Of a stretch of DNA of 64,000 nt, positions 7,226 to 15,859 are shown piece after piece (the first letter of the stretch is position 1; each line of letters opens with the position of its first letter). Made by a program: the position numbers and the translations under genes. Source of the DNA: an uncultured Poribacteria bacterium (lineage in GTDB: Bacteria > Poribacteria > WGA-4E > WGA-3G); assembly GCA_951812525.1 (NCBI GenBank), contig OX638316.1, forward strand, positions 930,001 through 994,000. Direction: 5' to 3'. The notes beneath the pieces are model-generated. The model saw only the letters and a program-made list of their open reading frames with translations. It did not search any database and was not told the origin of the DNA.

Positions 7226-10200
7226 ATGACATATCCGATGCGATTTTCAATATCAATTACCCTTATTCTCTGGATTGTTACCAGCATTGCGTCCGCCGAT
7301 TCATGGCTCTGTGGAACACCACTTTTGCAACAACACTTTGGGCAACACCCTCCCGAAGAAGTTGCTGCTGCCCCCGCCGCACCCGTTCAAATCGGACAGA
7401 CAGAACGCTTTTTTATTCACATTCCAGAGGCAGAGGTAACAGCCACCTGTATCGCCAAAAGTGACCACCTCTACGTCTACATCGAAAACTCGGTGCGCCA
7501 CTTATTCACGGATGCCGAAGCCATTGCAATCGCCAGGGAATTTGACACACGCATCTATCCACGCGTTCGAGAGTGGATGGGTAGTGAATGGAAGCCTGGA
7601 CTTGACAGGGACAACCGTATAACTTTGTTGATGCACGATGTCGGTATGAACAATTCTGGAGAGGACTACGGTGGTTACTTCTCGCCTGCGGATCAGATAC
7701 CTACAGCACCGAACAGCAATCGTCGGGAAATGCTCTATATGGACATTTACCAGTTTAGAGAACGCTCTCGACACACTTTCCACAGCAGCCTTGCCCATGA
7801 ATTCGCGCACCTCGTTAACTGGTTTCAGAACGGTGGAACCACAGATCAACGATGGTTAGAGGAAGGCACGGCATCCTTCGTGGAATGGGGCGTTTATGGA
7901 ACCGTACACACTATTTTTGTTGACGGCTATCTGACAAATCCAGGTGTTTCGCTTGCTTATGCAAACACACGGGAGGTATACTACGGTGCTGCTTTCATGC
8001 TCATGCTCTATCTCTACGAACAGTATGGTGGACGAGAACTCATCCGTGGTATTGTCGGATCGGACGCACTGGGTGAACAGGCGATCAATAAGGCTTTGGC
8101 AGACGATGGGAAAAGCGTCCGTTTTCCTGAAGTTTTTCTGAATTGGGGACTTGCGAATTGGGTCAACACACAGGCGCGAAACAGACAACTCGGTTACGCC
8201 CACCTCCAGAACCGAAAGGTAAACGCCGCAGTACCGCGTCTCTCCAATTACCCCAACGAGGCGAACAATATCCCTATTGACCAATGGGGGACATATTATG
8301 CTGTTTTTCGGAATCTGCCAGAAACCTTGGACCTGTCGGTAATCGGTGCTGATGCTGGCAACCTTTATGCAACAACGCTTTACCTACCGCCTAATGGACA
8401 ACCCATTGTTGCACCTATTCCATTCGATACCGAGAATAGAGGATACATTCGACGAGAAGGACTGCAGCGCGGCGGTGAAATCGTGATGATGGTAACTGCA
8501 GATGCACCGCAGACGTTTCGTTATGTCGCTGCAGCACCTGCCGCTAACAACGTTGAAAGGGCAATCGGTCCGGCACGCTTGCACATATCAAATGCTGTAC
8601 CCGATTCCGTAACCAACGCCCTCAGAAATCAGACCCAACCAAGTCCACTACCGGCAAATCTCAGGCGGAAAACGTATCTTGAACCGATGACGCAGATCCA
8701 TCTCGCAAGCAATTATACTGACGTTGAGATCGGGGGAGTAGACGGAAATTACCTTTACGCCGCAAGCCATTGGGGACTTGAGATTTTTACGCTGGCTGAA
8801 CCGACAAAACCTGCGCGCGTTGGTGAAATCGCTACGCCAGGACGGGCGCAAGCTGTCGCTGTTGATGGCGAATCCGCTTATATCGCCGACGGTGCAGGCG
8901 GTGTACACGTCATTGACATCACTGATCCAACCAATCCGAGTATCCTGAAAACGATTGGCACCCTTACGGATGCGCGTCGAGTTCATGTCGCCGATGGAAA
9001 TCTGTATGTACTTGATAAGGATCGCGGGATGCTCGTTTTCAATCTCCGCGATGTTCACAACGCCCGAGTTCCGCAACCGCGACGTTTCTTTCGTACCGCA
9101 GGTAGACCGCTCAATATTTCCATCCACGACGATACCGTCTACTTGAGCGACGACAGACATGGACTTATTATACTCGATCCAAGTCCATTCGGTAATTTTG
9201 TTGTGCGCAGTGTTGTTCCTATTCTCGCCGCTGCTTATGAGATTGTTGACACAAGAAACGGAACCTACGCTTACGTGGCTTCTGGTAATCTTATAGTGGT
9301 TGATGTGACAGATATTCACAATCCCGAAATACGTTTTCGCTTAGATACGCCAGGGCTCACAACCGGCATCCAATTCCGTAACGACACCATCTACCTGACG
9401 GACCAACAGGCAGGACTTCACATTATCAACGCGCGGAATCCACAACAGCCGCAACGAATTTCCTCACAACCTACGTTCGGTAATGCGATTAATATCGCCC
9501 TCCGAGATACAACGGCTTATATCGCCGACGGAAAAGGCGGCATTCAGACAATTGATGTAAGCGAAGCGAAATCGCCGAAGTGGTTACACCGGTATGCACT
9601 TAACGGCACGGCTCATGGGCTTGATGTTGTCGAAACAGCAGACGGTGGACGCACCATCTACATTGCGAATGGTGTAGGCGGGTTAAAGACCCTTGAATTT
9701 ACGAACCCTTACGACGGGGTCTTAACAAAAAACCTGTCGCTCCCGGCGAACGCTGACACTTCCAACAGTTCATTCGAAGCAACTCGCATCACCAAAATTC
9801 GTGTTCGGGATAGATACGGCTTCGTTGGTGCTGAGACCGGCATGTTTGTCGTTGATCTCGAAGCGAATACAATCCTAACACATATTCCGACAGCGGCATC
9901 CGTTTCGGACATTGCTTTGCATGAGGGTTACACCTACCTCTGTGCAGAATCCTTGATTGTCGTTGATAGCCGAGCCCCGCAGCAGAGCAGAATCGTATCC
10001 CAACGAAATATGCGCGGTAGTGCCTATCGCATCGTGATCGACCCAGCTTCGCCTACACACACCTATGTCGCCGCCCTTGAAGGCGGACTACATATCTTTG
10101 ACATCACAGATCCAGCAATGCCACGTCCTATTTCAAATTACCTCACACAGGGCAATGCAACAGGTGTTGCGCTTACGGCAAAACGCGCTTACCTGTTAGA

Positions 10201-10834
10201 TAGCGGTGTCGGTGTTGCTGCACTTGATGTAACCCAACCAAACAAACCCAGATTGGACGGTATATATAGAGACGATGCCGTCCTGATAGACGTACAAGCC
10301 AGTAGTAACCATCTCTATTTACTTGATAGTGAAAGCGTTCAGGTGATTGACACACGCACACTAACAACGGCTTCATCTCTTCTTTACAGAAGTCGGGAAC
10401 TCCAGTTTCCGTCTGAATTAAAGTTAACAAACGGTGTCCTCTATATCACCGACCTGTATCAACTCCGTGCTTTCCGTGTGCATCCCGAAGGCCGCTCGCT
10501 TGCTGTGGAAGAACTGACACCATCCGAATGGAAACCGAACTCACTTAAGCCAACGTTGGTCAATCAGCTAAGCCAAAATTTCCCGAACCCATTTAATCCA
10601 GAGACGTGGATCCCGTATCAACTCGCCTCAGATGCGAACGTAGTCCTCCATATCTACGATACCCAAGGGAGACGTATCTATTCCCGGACCCTTGGATATC
10701 AAAAGGCAGGTTCACACACCGCCTACTGGAATGGTCGTAATACTACCGGTGAACCTGTCGCGAGCGGGATATATTTTTATTCTCTTGAAACTGGTACTTT
10801 TCATGCAACCCGCAAAATGCTCATCCAGCGATGA
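7226..10834 (+). CDS. Secreted M30-like zinc metalloprotease with LVIVD repeats and sorting domain
   Basis: I chose ATG 7226 (1202 residues) because GAGG sits 5 nt before it and a signal peptide (SISITLILWIVTSIASA) follows; an upstream in-frame start lacks both. The catalytic region is near residues 60-330: HEFAH at 191-195 is the HExxH zinc site, followed by NWFQ and WLEEGTASFVEW, which supplies the likely third Glu ligand. This is the gluzincin layout seen in M30-like peptidases. Residues about 480-1100 form a beta-propeller of LVIVD-type repeats (YIADGAGGVHVIDITDP and variants). The last ~90 residues are a FlgD-like sorting domain with NFPNPFNPETWIPYQL, ending TRKMLIQR. Probably exported and anchored at the surface; protein substrate unknown. 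Confidence 0.88.
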   Translation: MTYPMRFSISITLILWIVTSIASADSWLCGTPLLQQHFGQHPPEEVAAAPAAPVQIGQTERFFIHIPEAEVTATCIAKSDHLYVYIENSVRHLFTDAEAIAIAREFDTRIYPRVREWMGSEWKPGLDRDNRITLLMHDVGMNNSGEDYGGYFSPADQIPTAPNSNRREMLYMDIYQFRERSRHTFHSSLAHEFAHLVNWFQNGGTTDQRWLEEGTASFVEWGVYGTVHTIFVDGYLTNPGVSLAYANTREVYYGAAFMLMLYLYEQYGGRELIRGIVGSDALGEQAINKALADDGKSVRFPEVFLNWGLANWVNTQARNRQLGYAHLQNRKVNAAVPRLSNYPNEANNIPIDQWGTYYAVFRNLPETLDLSVIGADAGNLYATTLYLPPNGQPIVAPIPFDTENRGYIRREGLQRGGEIVMMVTADAPQTFRYVAAAPAANNVERAIGPARLHISNAVPDSVTNALRNQTQPSPLPANLRRKTYLEPMTQIHLASNYTDVEIGGVDGNYLYAASHWGLEIFTLAEPTKPARVGEIATPGRAQAVAVDGESAYIADGAGGVHVIDITDPTNPSILKTIGTLTDARRVHVADGNLYVLDKDRGMLVFNLRDVHNARVPQPRRFFRTAGRPLNISIHDDTVYLSDDRHGLIILDPSPFGNFVVRSVVPILAAAYEIVDTRNGTYAYVASGNLIVVDVTDIHNPEIRFRLDTPGLTTGIQFRNDTIYLTDQQAGLHIINARNPQQPQRISSQPTFGNAINIALRDTTAYIADGKGGIQTIDVSEAKSPKWLHRYALNGTAHGLDVVETADGGRTIYIANGVGGLKTLEFTNPYDGVLTKNLSLPANADTSNSSFEATRITKIRVRDRYGFVGAETGMFVVDLEANTILTHIPTAASVSDIALHEGYTYLCAESLIVVDSRAPQQSRIVSQRNMRGSAYRIVIDPASPTHTYVAALEGGLHIFDITDPAMPRPISNYLTQGNATGVALTAKRAYLLDSGVGVAALDVTQPNKPRLDGIYRDDAVLIDVQASSNHLYLLDSESVQVIDTRTLTTASSLLYRSRELQFPSELKLTNGVLYITDLYQLRAFRVHPEGRSLAVEELTPSEWKPNSLKPTLVNQLSQNFPNPFNPETWIPYQLASDANVVLHIYDTQGRRIYSRTLGYQKAGSHTAYWNGRNTTGEPVASGIYFYSLETGTFHATRKMLIQR

Positions 10835-11048
10835 ATTTTTTATATTCATTACACAATTGTTGCCACCATATTATTTGTTCTTTCAGAAGCTTTACCAATT
10901 TTACAAATCTCAATTTAAATAGGATCGGAATAGAAAAAATTTGTAACGCAAATGGACAAGAAACGTTGATATTGATTAACACAACATTATCCAACAAAAT
11001 CCATGTTACTCTTGTTCATTTAAAGAGATTCGCAAGGAGAAAGCTAAA

Positions 11049-12779
11049 ATGGCTAGAAATAGCGTAGCGGGTTGTTTTCAAGACATTGAGGTATCGTTCA
11101 GCGTTGATGTTGACTGTGTTCGTATGAATCTACGTAACACGGTCGGCGATGAAAAACAGATGCGTGTAATGTATCAGAAGCAATCCTCGAGCGGACTCGC
11201 CAATTGGAAGCAGTTTCAGTTAGGAAACTTCCCAGTTTCGCTCCGTCTCCCCTCAGAGGTACTCGAAGCATACCGGTTAACCTTTTTTGTCGACGATGCC
11301 GAACCTATTTCCGCTCGCGTTGAAAAGGTACTGGCAGAGTTGAAGATACTGCGTAATGAATTACCAGAAGAGGATTTATCAGAAAATGCCGAGACCGTAA
11401 CTGACCCGGAAACCGTAGATACTCTCGACGAGGTAGAGGCATACATTGCCGAGGAACCAGAAGTCGCAGCAGTCAAACAGGTAGAAACAACACCGGATTT
11501 ACCAGGAATACAGCCACCGGCAAGCACACTGAGTAGCGCAAATATAGACACCTCTGAGGAACCAGAAGTCGTAGCCGCTAAACAAGTAGAAGCGATACCT
11601 CATTTCTCGGAAATACAGGATCCGATAGACGCATCCAGTAACGGGAATACCGATGCCTCCGAGGAATTATTAGTAGCCGTAGCAGCTGAGCAGGTAGAAG
11701 CAACACCTCATTTATCGGAAATACAACATCCGAAACAAACACTTCGGGCACGTCCGGAAAACCAACAGGAGTTCGACGAACAATCCGATGCTCCGCACAC
11801 CATCGGAAAACCATCGACAATTCGGAAAGTCAAAGCTGAGCTGCCCCGTGTAACTTCTCATTCGGAATTTAAAATCTCAATTCGCTCTCTTCCACCAAGT
11901 GCGCTTGCAAAACAACGGAAAGCGCAGATGAGTGCAGCCCACGGAAGTACAGGAGCAAATACCAGCAAAAAATCCAAACAGAAGGAAAACGGCTTCTTGG
12001 GGCAAATTGTACGCACGTTGAAGGGCGGAAAACGTGGCAAGGCCTACTACCAAGAAAAAGGCGAAACCATTCAGAATGAATTTCAAGATCAACTCTCTAA
12101 GTTAGAGAGAGATTACAACGAGGGATATGGACTTGATCTGACCTCCTGGAAACCAGAGACGCTTTGTGAAGAGGAAACCGCTATTCTCCTTCTTAACCTC
12201 ATGGTGAGCGAGATAATTGCCTGGCAGAAAGAGAAAGGTCGCGCCAAGCCTGAAACAGGCGGTATTGTTGAGACCCTCGCTGAAGTAGACAGACTGCTAC
12301 GTCAGACACTCAAGCAGACGCGCGGCATCAGTACGCCGTCCCCGACGTTGTTTCCAAACTTGCTTGCAGAGAATGAACGAGATCTGGAGAAAATTCGGAA
12401 CGAGTGTGATGCCTATCTCCGTCGTTTTACCAGCAAGTTAATTGAGCAAGAAAAAATGCACGCCACCAAGATCGAGATTCTCTCCTTTCGGAAATTCCTT
12501 ACTGAATTCATTCGGGATTTCCTGTACGCTGAAATAGCGAAAAACACGCAGGGGAATGCCTTACCTAAACGCCTCAATTGGTTCCTCGAACTCGTCAATT
12601 CTGAAGTCATGCCGATCAAGATCGGGGAAACTAAAGCGTTATCTACCCATCATAAAGTGAAAGACGCGCGTCCAAGCGAATGTGAATCGGGTACAATCGT
12701 CGAAGTTATCACGCCGGGCTTGCAATCGAAAGACGGAAAACGAGTCAACCAGATGGCTATCGTCATTGAAGCGGAGTAA
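11049..12779 (+). CDS. Acidic-repeat protein with coiled-coil core and GrpE-like C-terminus
   Basis: 576 residues; AAGGAG lies 9 nt before the ATG. No signal peptide, so probably cytoplasmic. The first ~100 residues form a compact beta-rich region I do not recognise. Residues about 130-235 hold three degenerate acidic repeats around EEPEVxAxKQVExxPxxxxIQxP. A basic stretch (GGKRGKAYYQEKGE) and a helical Glu/Lys/Leu-rich core follow. The final ~45 residues (HHKVKDARPSECESGTIVEVI...VNQMAIV) resemble the GrpE beta-domain pattern of a Hxxxx segment, GTIxEV and a terminal hydrophobic strand. That suggests, without proof, a DnaK-related or nucleotide-exchange role. The next gene starts 4 nt after the stop. 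Confidence 0.75.
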   Translation: MARNSVAGCFQDIEVSFSVDVDCVRMNLRNTVGDEKQMRVMYQKQSSSGLANWKQFQLGNFPVSLRLPSEVLEAYRLTFFVDDAEPISARVEKVLAELKILRNELPEEDLSENAETVTDPETVDTLDEVEAYIAEEPEVAAVKQVETTPDLPGIQPPASTLSSANIDTSEEPEVVAAKQVEAIPHFSEIQDPIDASSNGNTDASEELLVAVAAEQVEATPHLSEIQHPKQTLRARPENQQEFDEQSDAPHTIGKPSTIRKVKAELPRVTSHSEFKISIRSLPPSALAKQRKAQMSAAHGSTGANTSKKSKQKENGFLGQIVRTLKGGKRGKAYYQEKGETIQNEFQDQLSKLERDYNEGYGLDLTSWKPETLCEEETAILLLNLMVSEIIAWQKEKGRAKPETGGIVETLAEVDRLLRQTLKQTRGISTPSPTLFPNLLAENERDLEKIRNECDAYLRRFTSKLIEQEKMHATKIEILSFRKFLTEFIRDFLYAEIAKNTQGNALPKRLNWFLELVNSEVMPIKIGETKALSTHHKVKDARPSECESGTIVEVITPGLQSKDGKRVNQMAIVIEAE

Positions 12780-12783
12780 ATAG

Positions 12784-13797
12784 ATGGAAGCTGCAGAACA
12801 GTTGATTCAGCGGGTCGCACAGATACCGCAAGCCAACCTCGGTCATTTTCCAACCCCACTTGAAGAATGTCCAAGACTCTCTGAAGCACTCGGAGGTCCG
12901 CGTATCTTCATAAAACGCGAAGATTGCTCAGGCTTGGCATTCGGGGGCAATAAAGTGCGCCAGCTCACCTTTACACTCGGCGACGCTGTTGCACAAGGGG
13001 CTGATACAATCGTACACGGTGCAGCCTCGCAATCAAACCATTGCAGACAAGCCGCCGCTGCCTGCGGGAAACTCGGACTCAACTGTTATTTGCGCCTTGC
13101 ACGAGATCACAAGAGCATTCCGCAAGGCAATTTATTATTAGATAAATTAGCAGGTGTTGACATCGAGATCGTCGATGTTCCATTCGGACCCGGGTTAGAC
13201 GTTGTCAAGTATGATTTGGCGAAAAAACTTGAGACAGAAGGGATGAAACCTTATGTTGTCGCCGGTCCGCGTTCAACCGCGCTTGCTGCTGTCGCCTTCA
13301 CATGGTGTATCGCTGAAATCGCACAACAGCAACAAGAGTTAGGGATTGATGCTGATTGGATTTACACCTGCTCCGTAGGTGGTACACAAGCAGGGCTCAT
13401 CCTCGGCACGAAAACGCTTGAATTGAAAATGAAGCCCTACGGTATCGCACCTATCCGCTGGGAAAACAAACACGAACGTCTGCGCACCGCCGCAAACAGT
13501 GCCGCAGATATCCTCGGACTCGACACACAAATTGCGGATGCAGATATTCAGAACACAGATGATTATGTTGGTCAGGCTTACGGATACCTCACACCGGAGT
13601 GTATCGACGCACTCAAACTCGTCGTCAAAACAGAGGGAATTTTCCTTGATCCCGTTTATACCGCTAAGGCGATGGCGGGTCTCATTGACCATATTCAACA
13701 AGGCAGACTCGGACGTGACGATACCGTCATTTTCCTACACACCGGCGGCACCCCAGCACTTTTTGCCTATCAAGAAGAATTAGTCACCGACTTATAG
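12784..13797 (+). CDS. PLP enzyme of the D-cysteine desulfhydrase/ACC deaminase family
   Basis: 337 residues, full length for this branch of the tryptophan synthase beta superfamily. PLP Lys is K57 in FGGNKVRQL; ASQSNHCRQ (82-90) corresponds to the QSN motif with the catalytic Ser; CSVGGTQAGL is the phosphate-binding Gly-rich loop; FLHTGGTPALFAY is the C-terminal family signature. Members release pyruvate and ammonia from D-cysteine or 1-aminocyclopropane-1-carboxylate, or act on L-cysteate. Sequence alone does not decide which. It starts 4 nt after the previous stop, with GGAG inside that gene's end, so translation is likely coupled. Confidence 0.9.
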   Translation: MEAAEQLIQRVAQIPQANLGHFPTPLEECPRLSEALGGPRIFIKREDCSGLAFGGNKVRQLTFTLGDAVAQGADTIVHGAASQSNHCRQAAAACGKLGLNCYLRLARDHKSIPQGNLLLDKLAGVDIEIVDVPFGPGLDVVKYDLAKKLETEGMKPYVVAGPRSTALAAVAFTWCIAEIAQQQQELGIDADWIYTCSVGGTQAGLILGTKTLELKMKPYGIAPIRWENKHERLRTAANSAADILGLDTQIADADIQNTDDYVGQAYGYLTPECIDALKLVVKTEGIFLDPVYTAKAMAGLIDHIQQGRLGRDDTVIFLHTGGTPALFAYQEELVTDL

Positions 13798-13817
13798 TTT
13801 CGATCTCTCGATCGAAA
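13798..13817 (+). terminator. Hairpin after the desulfhydrase-type gene
   Basis: TTTCGAT (13798-13804) pairs with ATCGAAA (13811-13817) over a 6-nt loop, immediately after the stop codon. The core resembles the dispersed GCGATC/GATCGC palindromes. No T-run. Confidence 0.45.
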
Positions 13818-13967
13818 TCTCGTTGTGTCAGTATCGCTACCCTGTTGATTCGACGCAATATCCTATCAATATACCCACTCTCGACCGACCCAGTCTCTGG
13901 ATCTCCCGATCTCGATTTATCTAATCAACACCCAGCAAACCAAAAACTATATGCTTCGGAAGTTGCC

Positions 13968-13996
13968 TTGACAAGCGTGATATTATCTGCTACACT
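13968..13996 (+). promoter_or_regulatory. Sigma70 promoter of hicAB, giving a nearly leaderless mRNA
   Basis: TTGACA (13968-13973), 17 nt, TACACT (13991-13996). The hicA ATG is at 14003, six bases after the -10, so transcription should begin at or next to the start codon. No SD sequence precedes the ATG, in agreement with this. Confidence 0.72.
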
Positions 13997-14002
13997 ACTG
14001 CC

Positions 14003-14251
14003 ATGGCGCGTGATAAATTGCTGGAAAGAATGAAAAACAACCCACGTGGTGATTGGAAAATGTCTCATGTTGAGACACTTGCGAAGCGATATGGGTTCTG
14101 GATGAGACAACCTAGGGGTGGAGGAAGCCACGTGACGTTACACCATGATTCAGGTGTAAGGCTGAGTATTCCTGCCCGTCGTCCGATTAAACCAGCATAT
14201 ATTCGGCAACTTGTGCAGTTAATTGAGCGTTTGGAGGAAGATGAATCATGA
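14003..14251 (+). CDS. hicA: HicA-family mRNA interferase toxin
   Basis: 82 residues. HicA toxins have a dsRBD-like fold and cleave mRNA. DKLLERMKNNPRGD at the start and GGGSHVTLHH with the catalytic His, then LSIPARRPIKPAYIRQLVQLIE, match the family. The last bases overlap the hicB start (ATGA at 14248-14251), the usual toxin-antitoxin coupling. A strong promoter ends 6 nt before the ATG and there is no SD, so translation is probably leaderless. A later start would remove the conserved LLERMKNNP segment. Confidence 0.88.
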   Translation: MARDKLLERMKNNPRGDWKMSHVETLAKRYGFWMRQPRGGGSHVTLHHDSGVRLSIPARRPIKPAYIRQLVQLIERLEEDES

Positions 14252-14688
14252 ATGAATTGAAGTATCCATTTCTTATGAGCATATTGCCCCCTGAGGAAGG
14301 CGACAGCTATTCAACCAAATTTCCTTCTCTACCAAAGTATCCATTTCTTATGAGCATATTGCCCCCTGAGGAAGGCGGTGGCTATTTAATCGAATTCCCC
14401 GACCTACCCGGGTGTATGTCTGATGGGGAAACAATTGAAGAAACAATAGAAAATGGAAAGGACGCTGTTTTTTGCTGGATAGAAACGGCGAAAGAGTTTG
14501 GCGATGAAATTCCTCAACCTGGCTCTGCCAATGGGTTTAATAAACCCTGGATTCAACAGATTCCTGAACATATTCATACCCAGCTCTCGCAGCGGGCAGA
14601 GCAAGAAGGTATAAGTTTAAATGCATTAGTTACTGCAATGCTATCAGCAGGACTAGAATCCGGTAAAACATCGTCAAGAAAACAATAA
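14248..14688 (+). CDS. hicB: HicB-family antitoxin with internal tandem duplication
   Basis: 146 residues. The N-terminal HicB domain (GGGYLIEFPDLPGCMSDGETIEETIENGKDA) is a degenerate RNase H fold that binds HicA. The C-terminal part (PEHIHTQLSQRAEQEGISLNALVTAMLSAGL) is an RHH/HTH-like DNA-binding segment that would autorepress the operon. The first 25-residue unit after MNEL (KYPFLMSILPPEEG..., 14260-14334) is repeated at 14335-14409. The second copy matches the family better; the first has drifted, so the N-terminus carries an extra strand pair. Confidence 0.88.
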   Translation: MNELKYPFLMSILPPEEGDSYSTKFPSLPKYPFLMSILPPEEGGGYLIEFPDLPGCMSDGETIEETIENGKDAVFCWIETAKEFGDEIPQPGSANGFNKPWIQQIPEHIHTQLSQRAEQEGISLNALVTAMLSAGLESGKTSSRKQ

Positions 14689-14826
14689 TTTCTGTTATAA
14701 GCCTTCCTCTTTACCAATGAATGTTATAATTCCTTACCGTTAATTGCAGGCGTGTCCGGTCAAAAAGGGTTCCCGCCCATTTTATTTAAGAACAGCTGCT
14801 AAGTACCTTCCTCAAACTTCCAAAAT

Positions 14827-15741
14827 ATGTCCTATATATACTGTCCCCATGATAATTACTATATCCCTGGTGAAAGCCTAAAGAATCTGTTTGAAGAATT
14901 AGTAGTACAACCATTCAAACACAATCTACCGGCATTAGCGGAAGATATTAAAAATAATAGAATATACTACTGGGAAGATATAGCGCGCATTCTGAGACAA
15001 GGACAGAGCAATTTCGATGAAACATCATTTGATAAACCATCTAACGAGTATTATTTTCCAAAAGACAAGGTATCTATCTACTGTGTCCACCACATGCCGA
15101 GACACCTCTTTAGCTCCTACCACATTTTTACGAATTATCTCGCACCGATAAGCGAAAACAGTAAAGTTGTATTCATTGATTTTGGTTGTGGTCCATTAAC
15201 TTCAGGTATCGCTTTTCAAGCTTTTGCAGGACAGAGCGATATTATTTATTTAGGAATTGACAGCTCGCGCGCTATGCTTGATAAGGCAGCGATAATCAAC
15301 AGATATGGTCCCAACAAGTATAAAGAGCCCTTCTTTGACAAATTTGAGTTAATTCACAACTACAATTACGACGACTTGATCGGATTATTGGACAAATACA
15401 TTGAAAACGGTGATGGAACACAGATTATATTTAATTTCTGTTATTTTTTCTCAAGCCCGACATTAAATATTAATAACTTATCCGATGTCCTCACTCAAAT
15501 TATGACGGAATACAACCAGCATAAAATGTGCTTAATATACCAAAATCCTGATCATCAATCATTATCCGGGGCCAAGCGTTTAAGATTGTATGACAAATGG
15601 GAAAAGCTTAAAACGAATCTTTCGGCGTTTAGAAAGCAAGTAACCCAATCAAACGTTGAAACCTTTTCTTACTCCAGACTCATAAATGATTTACCGCACA
15701 GTAACGCCAAAGTCTACTATGAGATACTCTGTGACGAATAA
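14827..15741 (+). CDS. SAM-dependent methyltransferase-like protein
   Basis: 304 residues, more AT-rich than its neighbours. Residues about 110-190 contain a class I methyltransferase core: VVFIDFGCGPLTSG is motif I (SAM-binding loop) and YLGIDSSRAML fits motif II with its acidic residue. A 110-residue N-terminal region rich in Tyr and Asn (CPHDNYYIPGESLKNLFEEL) and the C-terminal region match nothing I know. No SD precedes the ATG. It follows hicAB in a small accessory islet; a defence or modification role is possible but unsupported. Confidence 0.72.
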   Translation: MSYIYCPHDNYYIPGESLKNLFEELVVQPFKHNLPALAEDIKNNRIYYWEDIARILRQGQSNFDETSFDKPSNEYYFPKDKVSIYCVHHMPRHLFSSYHIFTNYLAPISENSKVVFIDFGCGPLTSGIAFQAFAGQSDIIYLGIDSSRAMLDKAAIINRYGPNKYKEPFFDKFELIHNYNYDDLIGLLDKYIENGDGTQIIFNFCYFFSSPTLNINNLSDVLTQIMTEYNQHKMCLIYQNPDHQSLSGAKRLRLYDKWEKLKTNLSAFRKQVTQSNVETFSYSRLINDLPHSNAKVYYEILCDE

Positions 15742-15775
15742 AATCCATTAGTCCAGCTTACAGTTTTAAATAATG

Positions 15776-15801
15776 GAAGCGCGGTCTCCCGACCGCGCTT
15801 C
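15776..15801. terminator. Perfect 11-bp palindrome between convergent genes
   Basis: GAAGCGCGGTC (15776-15786), loop TCCC, GACCGCGCTTC (15791-15801). It lies between the methyltransferase and the minus-strand CBM protein and may end transcription both ways. It belongs to the dispersed palindrome family of this window. Confidence 0.7.
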
Positions 15802-15859
15802 ACAAACTCAATTCAATCTGGGAATAGATTAAATTCTTTGTATCACATTACAAATATCG

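Noticed and set aside
7502-8284. Two minus-strand open frames over the protease domain
   Set aside because: They mirror the HExxH-coding region. The forward frame has clear catalytic motifs; the reverse ones have none.
8648-9319. Minus-strand open frame of 223 codons inside the metalloprotease gene
   Set aside because: Antisense to LVIVD repeats, with no SD and no recognisable domain.
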